A DNA stretch of 64,000 nt from Archangium minus. GTDB lineage: Bacteria; Myxococcota; Myxococcia; Myxococcales; Myxococcaceae. Below, one piece after another: positions 55,304 to 63,468 of the stretch. Under the pieces are notes generated by a model that saw only the letters and a program-made list of their open reading frames with translations, was not told the DNA's origin and searched no databases. Numbering within the stretch: the first letter of the stretch is position 1; the number at the start of each line of letters is the position of its first letter. The stretch is from positions 13,144,001-13,208,000 of the forward strand of contig NZ_CP043494.1 in assembly GCF_044360475.1 (NCBI RefSeq), given 5' to 3'. The position numbers and the translations under genes are program-made.

Positions 55304-55858
55304 TCAGGCGGGCAGGGTGAAGCGGTAGAGGACCTCCTGGTCACCCCGGCTGAAGCCCTTGACCACCTCGTGCGGAATCTCCTTGCCGCTCAGGTAGGTA
55401 AGCCCGCCGTACCCGAAGCCCATCACCGAGAGCTCGAAGTAGATGTGGGGCCGGGGCACACCGATGATGCGCAGCTCCACCTCAGTGCCTTGAACCTTCG
55501 CCGTCAGATCGCCCTGGGTGAAGTAACCCTTCCAGATGCCTGGGGTGAACAGCGCGAAGCGCCGGTAGTCCCCCTTGCTGAACAGCGCCTTGAGCTGACC
55601 CTGGCCCAGTGCGTACTCGGCGGACTTGATGCCGTACTTCCAGAAGGCATGAGGATCCCCCTCGTAGAAGTGCTGGGTCATGGCGTCGTTGAGCCGCAGG
55701 AAGGCCTCCACCGGGATGCGCGTCACCGGCAGCACGGGCTGAGCGAAGATGGGATCCCGCTTCGCCTGCTCCGCGAGGAAGGCGAGCCACCGCTCCCTCC
55801 CGAAGGACTGCTCCGCCTGGGCCTGCCGTGCCAGGAACGCGACGCCTTTGACTTCCAT
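55304..55858 (-). CDS. Unknown myxobacterial protein between two repeats
   Basis: A 184-residue protein with GGAGG nine bases before the ATG at 55858. It is soluble with no signal peptide: helical N-terminal half (FLAEQAKRDPIF, VEAFLRLNDAMTQHFY), then GDPHAFWKYGIKSAEYALG, FTPGIWKGYF, and a C-terminal beta-alpha-beta part (GVPRPHIYFELSVMGFGYG). The outline recalls myxobacterial proteins of the DUF2378 kind and heme-NO-binding-like folds, but I cannot confirm a family. It is bracketed by direct repeats R1 and R2, so it may be a mobile or recently duplicated unit. Confidence 0.65.
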   Translation of the reverse strand: MEVKGVAFLARQAQAEQSFGRERWLAFLAEQAKRDPIFAQPVLPVTRIPVEAFLRLNDAMTQHFYEGDPHAFWKYGIKSAEYALGQGQLKALFSKGDYRRFALFTPGIWKGYFTQGDLTAKVQGTEVELRIIGVPRPHIYFELSVMGFGYGGLTYLSGKEIPHEVVKGFSRGDQEVLYRFTLPA

Positions 55859-56037
55859 CCGTTGTGCCTCCGCTGCCGTCTGGCCGCCTCGGGTGTCACA
55901 CGGACCCCTGGCCGGCTCACCTGGCATTCTGCGCCAGGTGACGGCGGCCGGGAAGATCCGGGAAGACTGTAAAAAGCTGGTTTCCCGCGATCCCGAAAGG
56001 ATGTCAAAGGATTCGTGCCGCAGCCCCCGTGGACCGG

Positions 56038-56336
56038 GCCCCAAAACAAATCGGGGAGGAGCCGCGCCCCCGCGACCCCTCCCCGACTCGTTCCCCAGAC
56101 CCACTTCCCCCGAAGTGTCCCTCCCCTGAATCCCCCCTGAAACCGACCGACCCCGACCCGCCCGTCCTGCCCCGACCCGCCCGTCCTGCCCCGAACCACC
56201 CACTGACTTCGTGCCAGAGGGCTATAGCAGTCCGCGTGCCAGGGCCTGTCCCGCCCAAGAGTCTGTGATTCCAAGGGCTTACGTGTCGGCGGTGGGCGGC
56301 CCTGCCCCCGAGGGCAGTAAGCCTTACAACCTTGGA
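56038..56336. repeat. Structured direct repeat R2 (about 300 bp)
   Basis: Second copy of R1, with the hairpin at 56051-56086 (9-bp stem), the CCCACTTCCCC block, two tandem units of the CGACCCGCCCGTCCTG type, the AGGGCTATAGCA block and the CTGCCC/GGGCAG hairpin before AGTAAGCCTTAC. The second hairpin keeps its stem although the loop bases differ from R1. The rest of 55859-56484, on both sides of R2, holds no gene I can support. Confidence 0.75.
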
Positions 56337-56484
56337 CATCCCCCACGATGGACTGACGCGCGTGCTTGAATCGCGCCGGGAGCACACCCAGGGCACGGTG
56401 AAGCACGAACGCGCCCCCGGCCGTCTGCGCAGCATGTCCCGCCTGCGCCACCATGCTCCGCACAGTGCGGCCCACCTCAGGTGC

Positions 56485-56811
56485 TTACTGTTGTGCAGGT
56501 GAGCCCTCGGCGCTGGTCTCGAAGTCGAAGAACTCCTCGGGCAAGGTGACGAGAACACGACCAATCCCGCACACCACGACGCGCCTCGTTTCAGGCTCCA
56601 GGTAGAGCCGCACACAGCAGCCCTGCACGTAGAAGCGCAGCCCCAGGTCGTCCTGGTAGACGAACTGTGTCCACCTCTCGTCACCTGGGGGCCAGAGCGC
56701 CGCCAGCTCCGCGATCCGCGCGAGCATCAGGTGGATGGTCACGCACGTGTTCCGAGGCAACTCCTCCATCAAGGCGAACAGGTCATCAGGCAATTCGATG
56801 GCATAAGACAT
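56485..56811 (-). CDS. Small protein, possibly RelE/ParE-like
   Basis: A 108-residue protein from the ATG at 56811. Sequence: a short N-terminal part (MSYAIELPDDLFALMEELP), a helix (HLMLARIAELAALWPPG), then strands (RWTQFVYQDDLGLRFYVQGC, VRLYLEPETRRVVVCGIGRV). The helix followed by three or four strands with arginines suggests a RelE/ParE-like fold, but no antitoxin gene lies next to it. An inverted repeat (56835-56855) stands 24 bases upstream. Family uncertain. Confidence 0.5.
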   Translation of the reverse strand: MSYAIELPDDLFALMEELPRNTCVTIHLMLARIAELAALWPPGDERWTQFVYQDDLGLRFYVQGCCVRLYLEPETRRVVVCGIGRVLVTLPEEFFDFETSAEGSPAQQ

Positions 56812-56834
56812 GTCATCACAGTGGGGCCCGCGCC

Positions 56835-56855
56835 CCCGTACAAGAACTGTACGGG
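56835..56855. promoter_or_regulatory. Perfect operator-like inverted repeat CCCGTACA-N5-TGTACGGG
   Basis: Eight-base perfect arms with AGAAC in the centre, located between the starts of the small protein gene (56811, minus) and the methyltransferase gene (57009, plus). It would suit a dimeric repressor. Confidence 0.6.
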
Positions 56856-57008
56856 TGGGCCATGGACGCGCCTGTCCCCTCGCACTCCGAACAGCCACAG
56901 GGGGGACCTGCACTCCAGCCCTGGTCAACGGCCCCGGGAATGCCGTCCGCGGAGAAGGACCCTTCCTTTCATGACACGGCAGATGCAACTGCGTATACAG
57001 TAACGCCC

Positions 57009-57791
57009 ATGGGAACGACCGACACGCGCACGGAGGGGGCCCGGCAGATGTGGGGCCTCGGGGACTACACGGGACTGGCCGGACGACTCATGCCCGCCTC
57101 ACAGGCCCTGATCGCAAAGGTGGAGCCGGTCGCGGGCCGGAGAGTGCTCGACGTGGCGGCCGGCACGGGCAACGCGGCCTGGCTCGCCGCCGAACGAGGC
57201 GCCAAAGTGACGGCGTGCGACCTGTCGCCCCGGATGGTGCAGCTCGGACGGGAGCGGACGGGGCCGCGCGTGGAATGGCTCGAGGCCAACGCCGAGGACT
57301 TGCCCCTGCCCGCTGGCAGCTTCGACGTGGCCCTCTCCGCCTTCGGCGTCATCTTCGTGCCGAGGCCGGAAGTGGCCCTGGCCCAGTTGCGCCGGGTGCT
57401 CGTGCCCGGAGGCGTGCTCGCGCTGACGGCCTGGACGAACGATGGGGTCATGGCGCGGATGACCGACGCCCTACGCCCCTTCTTTCCGCCCTCGCCCACG
57501 GAAGGGCCGGACTCGCTCAGCTGGGGCAAGGAAGCCCAGGTGCGCTCCTGGCTGAGCGAGGGCTTCACGCGAATCGAGGTCCAGCGGCGCACGTTGCCCT
57601 GGCACTTCGACTCACCCGCCCAGATGACGGCGTTCCTCAAGGAGCACTCGCCCATCCACGTGGCCCTGGGACACATGGCGGGAGAGCGGGCCGGGGAGAT
57701 GTTCGCGACCCTCGAGCGCATGGTGTCGCCCGAGGGTGGGCCGGTCCGGTTGGAGGCGGAGTATCTGCTCGTGTCCGCGGTGGCGGCCTGA
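57009..57791 (+). CDS. Class I SAM-dependent methyltransferase
   Basis: A 260-residue protein with the UbiE/type-11 methyltransferase pattern: motif I VLDVAAGTGNAAWLAA, acidic residue in VTACDLSP, EANAEDLPLPAGSFDVALSAFG and LRRVLVPGGVLALTAW. It methylates a small molecule with S-adenosylmethionine; the substrate is unknown. The ATG at 57009 lies shortly after an AT-rich TATACAG. The in-frame upstream codons from 56667 cross the divergent promoter region and are not used. It is a single gene. Confidence 0.9.
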   Translation: MGTTDTRTEGARQMWGLGDYTGLAGRLMPASQALIAKVEPVAGRRVLDVAAGTGNAAWLAAERGAKVTACDLSPRMVQLGRERTGPRVEWLEANAEDLPLPAGSFDVALSAFGVIFVPRPEVALAQLRRVLVPGGVLALTAWTNDGVMARMTDALRPFFPPSPTEGPDSLSWGKEAQVRSWLSEGFTRIEVQRRTLPWHFDSPAQMTAFLKEHSPIHVALGHMAGERAGEMFATLERMVSPEGGPVRLEAEYLLVSAVAA

Positions 57792-57858
57792 GCACCCCGA
57801 GTGGAGCTGACGCGCACCAGCCCTCTGTGGGAGTTGGAGTCGGGGGCCGGACGCGGCG

Positions 57859-58629
57859 CTACCACTGAGCGGGATCGGCGTCGGCGAAGGTCGTGCCCGC
57901 GCCGATCTCGTCGAACCAGACGCTGCGCGTCCCCTGGCTGCCCTGCATGTACTTGTCGTCGTACCAGCCATTCGCGTAGAGGCCGACACGGAACTGGAAG
58001 TACCGGTCGTCGTTGACGGTGGTGCTCAGGTTGTACTTCTCGAGCACCTTCTGGCCGTCGAACCACAGCTTGTAGAAGCCGGTGCCGTCGCTCGCCCACT
58101 TCGCCTGGATGACAATCTTGTGCCACTCCCCGGCGGTGACCGTGGCGAGGTTGCCGAACGTTTCGGTCTTCTGGCCGCCGCAGACCTCGCCATGTTTCAC
58201 GCGCGTGAAGAGCTGATTGCCCGAAATCCAGACCATGCTGGACGGCATGTAGTCGTCACAGCCGGTATCGCCGAAATCCGCGATGAACTGTGCCAGGTTG
58301 TACGACTGCGGCTGGAACTGCCAATCCTGCTGCAACCGGAACGCGAAGCCGTAGAAGCCGGTGTCACCGCGACGGTACACGTTGTGCTTCACGACCTCCG
58401 AGTGATAGCGGCCCCTGTAGGAGGGATCGTAGATCTGCGTCATCTTGAGCGCGGTCGGGCCCTCGTAGGTGACGTTGGTCACCTCGTTGACGGAGCCCTT
58501 GTGCTCCCTGTTGATGGAATTCCAGCCGGAGAGGGTACCGGTGTTGTGGAAGATGACAGCGGCGTGCGCAACCAGGCCGAACGTGAGCAGGGAGCCACCA
58601 ACAGCGACGCCAATGCTTTTCAGTTTCAT
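57859..58629 (-). CDS. Secreted polysaccharide lyase (heparin lyase I-like, possible PL20)
   Basis: A 256-residue protein with a signal peptide (GVAVGGSLLTFGLVAHA). The mature enzyme is a beta-jelly-roll: GFYGFAFRLQQDWQFQ, YNLAQFIADFGDTGC, EWHKIVIQAKWASDGTGF, LWFDGQKVL and FRVGLYANGWYDD are typical of the Polysacc_lyase (heparin lyase I/PL20 glucuronan lyase) clan. It would cut uronic-acid-containing polysaccharide outside the cell. Its 5' region contains three short inverted repeats. It is convergent with the methyltransferase gene. Confidence 0.78.
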   Translation of the reverse strand: MKLKSIGVAVGGSLLTFGLVAHAAVIFHNTGTLSGWNSINREHKGSVNEVTNVTYEGPTALKMTQIYDPSYRGRYHSEVVKHNVYRRGDTGFYGFAFRLQQDWQFQPQSYNLAQFIADFGDTGCDDYMPSSMVWISGNQLFTRVKHGEVCGGQKTETFGNLATVTAGEWHKIVIQAKWASDGTGFYKLWFDGQKVLEKYNLSTTVNDDRYFQFRVGLYANGWYDDKYMQGSQGTRSVWFDEIGAGTTFADADPAQW

Positions 58630-58660
58630 GGAATCTCAGAGGGGCAAGGGTGAACGAAGA

Positions 58661-58675
58661 CGGAACCGCGTTCCG
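58661..58675. promoter_or_regulatory. Inverted repeats upstream of the polysaccharide lyase gene
   Basis: CGGAAC-CGC-GTTCCG is perfect. Two more lie beside it: GGTCAC-N9-GTGACC (58675-58695) and GTTAA-N14-TTAAC further upstream. The cluster of three palindromes within 90 bases suggests a regulated promoter. Confidence 0.5.
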
Positions 58676-58782
58676 GTCACAGGGGGTCCGTGACCGTTCT
58701 GTTAACCAGGAAATCATGATTAACGCGCGGACTTATACCCGGCTCGATGCGCCAGCGACATCCCCCTTTCGAGTGAGTCTTC

Positions 58783-59658
58783 CTATCCTGCGTTTCCACC
58801 AAAGCGAGCCAGGTAATGCCAGACCCGCTTCAGCGCCTGTTCGTCGTACTGTCCTGAGCGCGCCGCCTCGCCCAGTTCGTTCGGTGTGAGATAACCGTTT
58901 CGCATCAGAGACAGGCCCAGCTCGACATAGACCTGTCCCCGGTACTCGGGGTGCGCTCGCAGTGACGCCGCGGACAGGCGAAACCCGGAATGCCACTCGA
59001 CGGGACAGGGCAGCCGGCGCGCGGAGACTTCGATAGAGGTGCCGCGATAACAGGGGTCCAGCACGAGCGCTTCGACATCACGCTCCAGCGACAGCGGGCC
59101 GTGGACGTGCGCTTCGATGTAATCGTCCAGCAAATCCTTGTCATCGGCTTCCGCCAGGGGAATCAGTGACATCCGCTCGGCGACCCCGAAGTGGGTGGGG
59201 TGGAAGACGCTGTCGGGGTAGCAGAACGTGGCCCGGTCCAACGTGTCCTCGGTCAATCGCAGGTACGCGGATCCGAATCGCGGCGAGCCTCCCGTGTCCC
59301 GCCGACGGAAGTTCAAGGAGCCGTACTTGGGGCGCTCACCTACCGGTTCGGCATCGTAGGCGCCGCCGAAGATGCGGCTCTCCCAGTGCCAGCGGTCACC
59401 ACCGGGGTGGGCGGTCAGACCCCCATTGCTGGTGCCGGTCTCGAACTGCGAGCGGTAGACCCCTTCCGCGCCGAGGACCTCCAGCAGCGGAAGCCCCCGG
59501 AACAATCGGTCGGGATGGAAGTGCAGGGTGATCCGCAGCGAACGCTCAAGGGCCCCGCCCGCGGCCAGAGCCGACACGTGGGCCAGCGCCCGAGCCTGGG
59601 GAGAACCGGCGGGAAATCGCTCCAGGGGAGCTCGCGCGTCAGGGATTGGGCTGGGCAC
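58783..59658 (-). CDS. DUF3626 domain protein
   Basis: A 291-residue protein from a GTG at 59658 that overlaps the preceding gene by 20 bases. It resembles DUF3626 proteins: LRITLHFHPDRLFRG near the N-terminus, GVYRSQFETGTSNGGLTAHPGG, RPKYGSLNFRR, GSAYLRLTEDTLDRATFCYPDS and DDYIEAHVHGPLSLERDVEALVLDPCYRGT. Several conserved His residues (HFHPD, HVHG) suggest metal binding and an enzyme, possibly an ADP-ribosyl-type fold, but the role is unknown. The overlap makes it an operon with the erythromycin-esterase-like gene upstream. Confidence 0.8.
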   Translation of the reverse strand: MPSPIPDARAPLERFPAGSPQARALAHVSALAAGGALERSLRITLHFHPDRLFRGLPLLEVLGAEGVYRSQFETGTSNGGLTAHPGGDRWHWESRIFGGAYDAEPVGERPKYGSLNFRRRDTGGSPRFGSAYLRLTEDTLDRATFCYPDSVFHPTHFGVAERMSLIPLAEADDKDLLDDYIEAHVHGPLSLERDVEALVLDPCYRGTSIEVSARRLPCPVEWHSGFRLSAASLRAHPEYRGQVYVELGLSLMRNGYLTPNELGEAARSGQYDEQALKRVWHYLARFGGNAG

Positions 59659-61507
59659 GGGTGGTGCGCTCCACGAACAGCAGGCCGTCGTAGCACTCCA
59701 GGGCCCGGACCGAGCCCACCGCCGGGTAGCCCTGGTCCGAGAAGATGAAGCCAATGTCGTACGTGGCCTGGGTGCGACGCCACCACTCGTACGCGGCTCC
59801 ACGACGTGGCAGCGCCCGGAGCTCCACCGCCAGGAGAGGGGCACCCGCCCGGGCGAGCGTGTCATCCAGCGAGCCCTCGGGCGATGGAGGGACGGAGAAC
59901 TCCACCATGCCCTTGCGCTCCGGAGGTGGGTGGGGGTCCATGTTGAAGGCCTGGAAGGAGCCCTGGCGGAAGGCGAAGCCAAAGACATACAGCTCCGGGC
60001 CGAGCGCCTTCGCGAGGTGCCGCCCCATGGGCATGTCCAGCCACTCGCTCGGACCGCGCTTCACGTGCCCGTTGTGCGCCCACACCACGGCCTTCGTCCC
60101 GGGTCCATTCCACTCCAGCAGCCAGAGCAGGTTCTCCGCCATGGCCCGATCCCTCATCCCGTTCTCCTCGCGCAGGAGGTGACCCACGTACTGGCGCAGC
60201 ACGCGGAGGCTCTGTCGCGCCAGGGCCCACTCCTCGGGGCTCGACTGGCGGGTGTACGGCTCGCGCTCGCGCTCGAAGCGCTCGGAGAGGGTGTCGAGCC
60301 GTTGCCGTATCTCCTGGTGGCGTTCCTTGGGGAGCCGGAGGAAGGAGCCCGCGTTGCGCTCGGTGAGAGGGGCGAGCGACGTCTGGACTTGAGCGACCTG
60401 GGAGGGGTCCACCTTGGACAGATAGGCCACCACACGAGCCACCGCCGCGGGCGAGTACTGCATATCCACGCCCTGGAGCCGGAGCTTCTTCGTGTGCGAG
60501 GGATCCGCATTGTAGCGGCGCATCCACTGCACGAGCTCCAACACCTCCTGGGTGTCCCAGGTCTCCCCCTTCAAGAGCTGAGCGGGGTCACCGCGTCCGG
60601 TGAGGACGTACTCATCGAGGGCGAGCATCTCAGCGAAGTTGCTCTCGAACGCCATGACGGTGAAGCCCATGCGCGTGACGAGGAATTCGAAGAGCCGGTG
60701 TTTGAGCTGGAAGAACTCGCGGGTGCCATGCGTGGCCTCGCCCAGGGCCACCACTCGCACGTCCCGGAGCACGGGCTCGAGCGGCGCCAGATCCTCGAAG
60801 CCATGTCCCGCCTCCACGGACTGGAGCTTCAGGCCGTTCCGCCTCACCCAGTCCACGGCGGCCTGTCGCATCGCCTCATCCGCGACTCGCTCCAGGCCCA
60901 CCACGACGGGCTCGCCCAGACGTTCCACCTGCTGCATCTTCGTCGTGAACCCAGGCGCCGAGACGATGAGGCTGTACGTGCCGTCGCGCGCGGTCTCCAG
61001 GTGGAAGCGGCCCGTGGACGAGGCTGGAGGGAAGGCGACGTCATCGTAGGGCATGCCCACCCGGACGACGCGCAGCTCCACGCCAGGGAGGGGCGCTCCC
61101 GCCTCGTCCACCACGGTGACGTCCCAGGAGACCCGGTCCTCGGGCACGCGCAGGACCCGAGGGGCCCCGGGTTCGCCCGCCTTTACATGGATGCGCTCCG
61201 TGAACAGGACGCGCCCCTCTGGGGTGACGGCAGAGAGGCCGTACGCGCCAGGCGTGAGGGGTCCGAATGAGAAGGCACCCTGCGGCCCCGACCGGACGAG
61301 GGCCACCGGGGCATCCGTCCGAAGGTTCCAAGCGGGCACGAAGGGAATCAGACCGACCCTCGCGCCTTCCAGCGGAGCACCATTGGCGCCCAGGACGACC
61401 CCCGTGAGTGAGAAGCCCTCTGGGGCGGGCTGGGTCCGAGGCGGGAGGCGAGCCGAGGTACAGCCCAGTCCCCACACGAGCAGTAGAAGCCACGAGACGG
61501 TGCGCAT
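59639..61507 (-). CDS. Erythromycin esterase-like lipoprotein with N-terminal beta domains
   Basis: A 622-residue protein with a lipoprotein signal (LLLLVWGLGC). Residues 30-200 form two carboxypeptidase-regulatory-like (CnaB-like) beta domains (LTGVVLGANGAPLEGARVGL, WDVTVVDEAGAPLPGVELRV). The rest is the EreA/EreB-type domain: LGEATHGTREFFQLKHRLFEFL, AFESNFAEM, LQGVDMQYSP, VVWAHNGHVKRG. The catalytic His of GEATHG and the Glu of FESNF are kept. True macrolide esterases are cytoplasmic; this exported form more likely acts on another ester or a succinoglycan-type substrate. AAGGGA precedes the ATG. It is first gene of the DUF3626 operon. Confidence 0.85.
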   Translation of the reverse strand: MRTVSWLLLLVWGLGCTSARLPPRTQPAPEGFSLTGVVLGANGAPLEGARVGLIPFVPAWNLRTDAPVALVRSGPQGAFSFGPLTPGAYGLSAVTPEGRVLFTERIHVKAGEPGAPRVLRVPEDRVSWDVTVVDEAGAPLPGVELRVVRVGMPYDDVAFPPASSTGRFHLETARDGTYSLIVSAPGFTTKMQQVERLGEPVVVGLERVADEAMRQAAVDWVRRNGLKLQSVEAGHGFEDLAPLEPVLRDVRVVALGEATHGTREFFQLKHRLFEFLVTRMGFTVMAFESNFAEMLALDEYVLTGRGDPAQLLKGETWDTQEVLELVQWMRRYNADPSHTKKLRLQGVDMQYSPAAVARVVAYLSKVDPSQVAQVQTSLAPLTERNAGSFLRLPKERHQEIRQRLDTLSERFEREREPYTRQSSPEEWALARQSLRVLRQYVGHLLREENGMRDRAMAENLLWLLEWNGPGTKAVVWAHNGHVKRGPSEWLDMPMGRHLAKALGPELYVFGFAFRQGSFQAFNMDPHPPPERKGMVEFSVPPSPEGSLDDTLARAGAPLLAVELRALPRRGAAYEWWRRTQATYDIGFIFSDQGYPAVGSVRALECYDGLLFVERTTRAQPNP

Positions 61508-61563
61508 CCGGTATCCCTTTACGGCGAACAGGCGAAGAGGAGCATGGCGGAGAATCGGGGGAG

Positions 61564-61678
61564 AAAAGTGCCGCCGGAGGTCGGCATCCCATGCGACAGA
61601 AGACCCCCTCCGGGCTCATTCTTCAGCAACTTGTCCGACTGTCGGACAGGTTCGCGAAAAGTGCCGCCGGAGGTCGGC
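61564..61678. repeat. 22-bp direct repeats flanking an operator-like palindrome
   Basis: AAAAGTGCCGCCGGAGGTCGGC occurs at 61564-61585 and 61657-61678. Between them lies TGTCCGAC-T-GTCGGACA (61632-61648), a perfect palindrome with a one-base centre. The region is upstream of the erythromycin-esterase-like gene and downstream of the GFA gene. No gene is seen here. Confidence 0.65.
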
Positions 61679-61726
61679 GGAGAAGGTCGTGGCTGGCGCA
61701 CTGGAGCGAACGTGCGGGCTCCGTTG

Positions 61727-62155
61727 CTATGCGCCATCGGACCCAGTTGTCACGTGCTCCTCGTATTGTGGCAGGTCATCGGTAATCGTGAACCACGGCG
61801 CCTTCGAGCCGACGAAGATGTGCTCGGTCGGGCGGATGCTGGGCACGTCGACAAGGGTTCCCATGGCGACGTGAACGAACTGGCCCTCGCGGACGACAGA
61901 ATAGAGGAACGAGCCGCACACCTTGCAACGCATGTCGCAAGCGTGTTCCTCGCCAAAGCGCATGAGGCTGTTCTCGCCCTCGGTGATGCGCAGCTTGTTC
62001 CGCTCGATACCCGCGAACGGCTTGAATGCCGAACCCGTCGCCCTCCGGCAGTTCGAGCAGTGGCAGTTCGCGGCGTAGACGAACTCGTCCGCCACCGCGT
62101 ACTGAACGGCTCCGCATAGGCACTTTCCGGTGAGCGTGCGGTCTGGGTTTGTCAC
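61727..62155 (-). CDS. GFA family zinc-binding protein (formaldehyde-activating-like)
   Basis: A 142-residue protein with the glutathione-dependent formaldehyde-activating (GFA/CENP-V) pattern: GKCLCGAVQYAV, NCHCSNCRRATGSAF and MRCKVCGSFLYS supply the two zinc sites. FEATURES of the family are complete, including the N-terminal CxCG and the C-terminal PWFTITDDLPQYEEH. GGAGGAGG stands just before the GTG start. The substrate is likely a glutathione or other thiol adduct, but many members are uncharacterised. It is a single gene. Confidence 0.88.
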   Translation of the reverse strand: MTNPDRTLTGKCLCGAVQYAVADEFVYAANCHCSNCRRATGSAFKPFAGIERNKLRITEGENSLMRFGEEHACDMRCKVCGSFLYSVVREGQFVHVAMGTLVDVPSIRPTEHIFVGSKAPWFTITDDLPQYEEHVTTGSDGA

Positions 62156-62420
62156 AGGCCTCCTCCATGAGTTGGAAGTGATGATTCCATGAACCGTCTC
62201 TCGCGGCTCCTGAACGGCCGGAGTTTCTCATCCAGAGAGAAAACCGCTGGGACGTTAGAAACCATACACACGGCCTGTTCTACGCCCTGAATAACCAGAC
62301 TACCCAGAAGGTCAACAACCACTGGCGTCAACCTGCAACCATGTGGCGCAAACAGAGAAGACACCCTGGTTGCAAACGTTCTACAGAAGCGTGCGAACCA
62401 CACAGGGGGGGAAGCGCTCA

Positions 62421-63458
62421 ATGCAAACGAAGAAACGCCTGGGAGAAATCCTGCTGGAGCTGGGGTGGGTGGACGGGCTGCAGTTGCAATCGGCATTGGC
62501 ATACCAGCGAAAGTGGGGGGTGCCGCTGGGCCAGGTCGTGGTGGACCTGCGCTTCTGTACGGCGCGCCAGGTGCTGGCGGCGCTGGCTCGCCAGACGGGC
62601 ATACCAGAGGTCGATCTGGACGCGGTGCTGCTGGAGCCCTCGCTAGCGAAGCTGGTGCCGAGGCGGCTGGCGGAGATGCACCGGGTGGTGCCCCTGAGGG
62701 TGGAGGGCCCTCGGGACATGGTGTTGGTAGTGGCGATCGCCGCCCCGGCGAGCCTGCACTCGTTGGACGCGGTACGCAGCGTGACGAGCAAGGCGCGGGT
62801 GGTGCCGAGGCTCGCGACGGACGCGGCGATTAGCCGGGCCATCGAGCGGCTCTACACAGAGGGGACGCAGGCGCCGAGGCGGCCGGAGCTGGAGGCCATC
62901 ACCCTGCCCGAGGCGGACGCGGACATGCAGCTCAACAGGGACTGCATGGCGGAGCTGATGGAGGGCTCAAGCTTCGAGGGGCGCGCCATCTTGATGCCGA
63001 GCCTGAACCTGGAGTGCGAGGCGCTGGAGCTGCCGCTCCTGGAGCCGCTGGATGTGGCGGAGTTGGAGGAGCTCCTGGAGCTGAAGGAGGAGTTGAGGGA
63101 GCCCGAGGCGAGTGGAGTGCTCCTCTACGGTTGGGGCGCGGCAGCAGCGACGGGGCTGGTTCGGGTGCTGGGACAGGCGGGCTACCAGGCGAGAGTGGCG
63201 AGCACGGAGCAGGTGCTGTCTGCAGGGGAGGGCGCGGTGGTGCTCTCGCCGCTGCCGTCGTTGGAGGCACTCGAGCGTCGGCCCCGAGCGCAGCTGCTGG
63301 TGGCGGGCAAGGTGCCGGAGCTGGATGTGGGGCGGGCGCAGGCCCTGGGCGCTCGCGGCTTCCTGGCGGCGCCGTTGGACACGGACCTGATGCTGCGCGC
63401 GGTGAAGCGGCTGGTGCGCTCGGCGGGAGAAGTGCCCCTGCTCCGGGCGGCGGGCTGA
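62421..63458 (+). CDS. MshEN (c-di-GMP-binding type) protein with C-terminal pseudo-receiver
   Basis: A 345-residue cytoplasmic protein. The N-terminus carries the two-part MshEN motif: RLGEILLELGWVDGLQLQSA through ALAYQ (from residue 6), a five-residue linker RKWGV, then PLGQVVVDLRFCTARQ through LAALARQ. This is the 24-5-24 arrangement known to bind c-di-GMP in MshE-type ATPases, but here no ATPase follows. After a Leu/Glu-rich linker, residues from about 235 resemble a receiver domain (GVLLYGWGAAAATGLVRVLGQAGYQARVA, AQLLVAGKVPEL, GARGFLAAPLDTDLMLRAVKRL) lacking the phospho-acceptor Asp pattern. It is probably a c-di-GMP-responsive adaptor. Confidence 0.8.
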   Translation: MQTKKRLGEILLELGWVDGLQLQSALAYQRKWGVPLGQVVVDLRFCTARQVLAALARQTGIPEVDLDAVLLEPSLAKLVPRRLAEMHRVVPLRVEGPRDMVLVVAIAAPASLHSLDAVRSVTSKARVVPRLATDAAISRAIERLYTEGTQAPRRPELEAITLPEADADMQLNRDCMAELMEGSSFEGRAILMPSLNLECEALELPLLEPLDVAELEELLELKEELREPEASGVLLYGWGAAAATGLVRVLGQAGYQARVASTEQVLSAGEGAVVLSPLPSLEALERRPRAQLLVAGKVPELDVGRAQALGARGFLAAPLDTDLMLRAVKRLVRSAGEVPLLRAAG

Positions 63459-63468
63459 GGCGCTCGGC

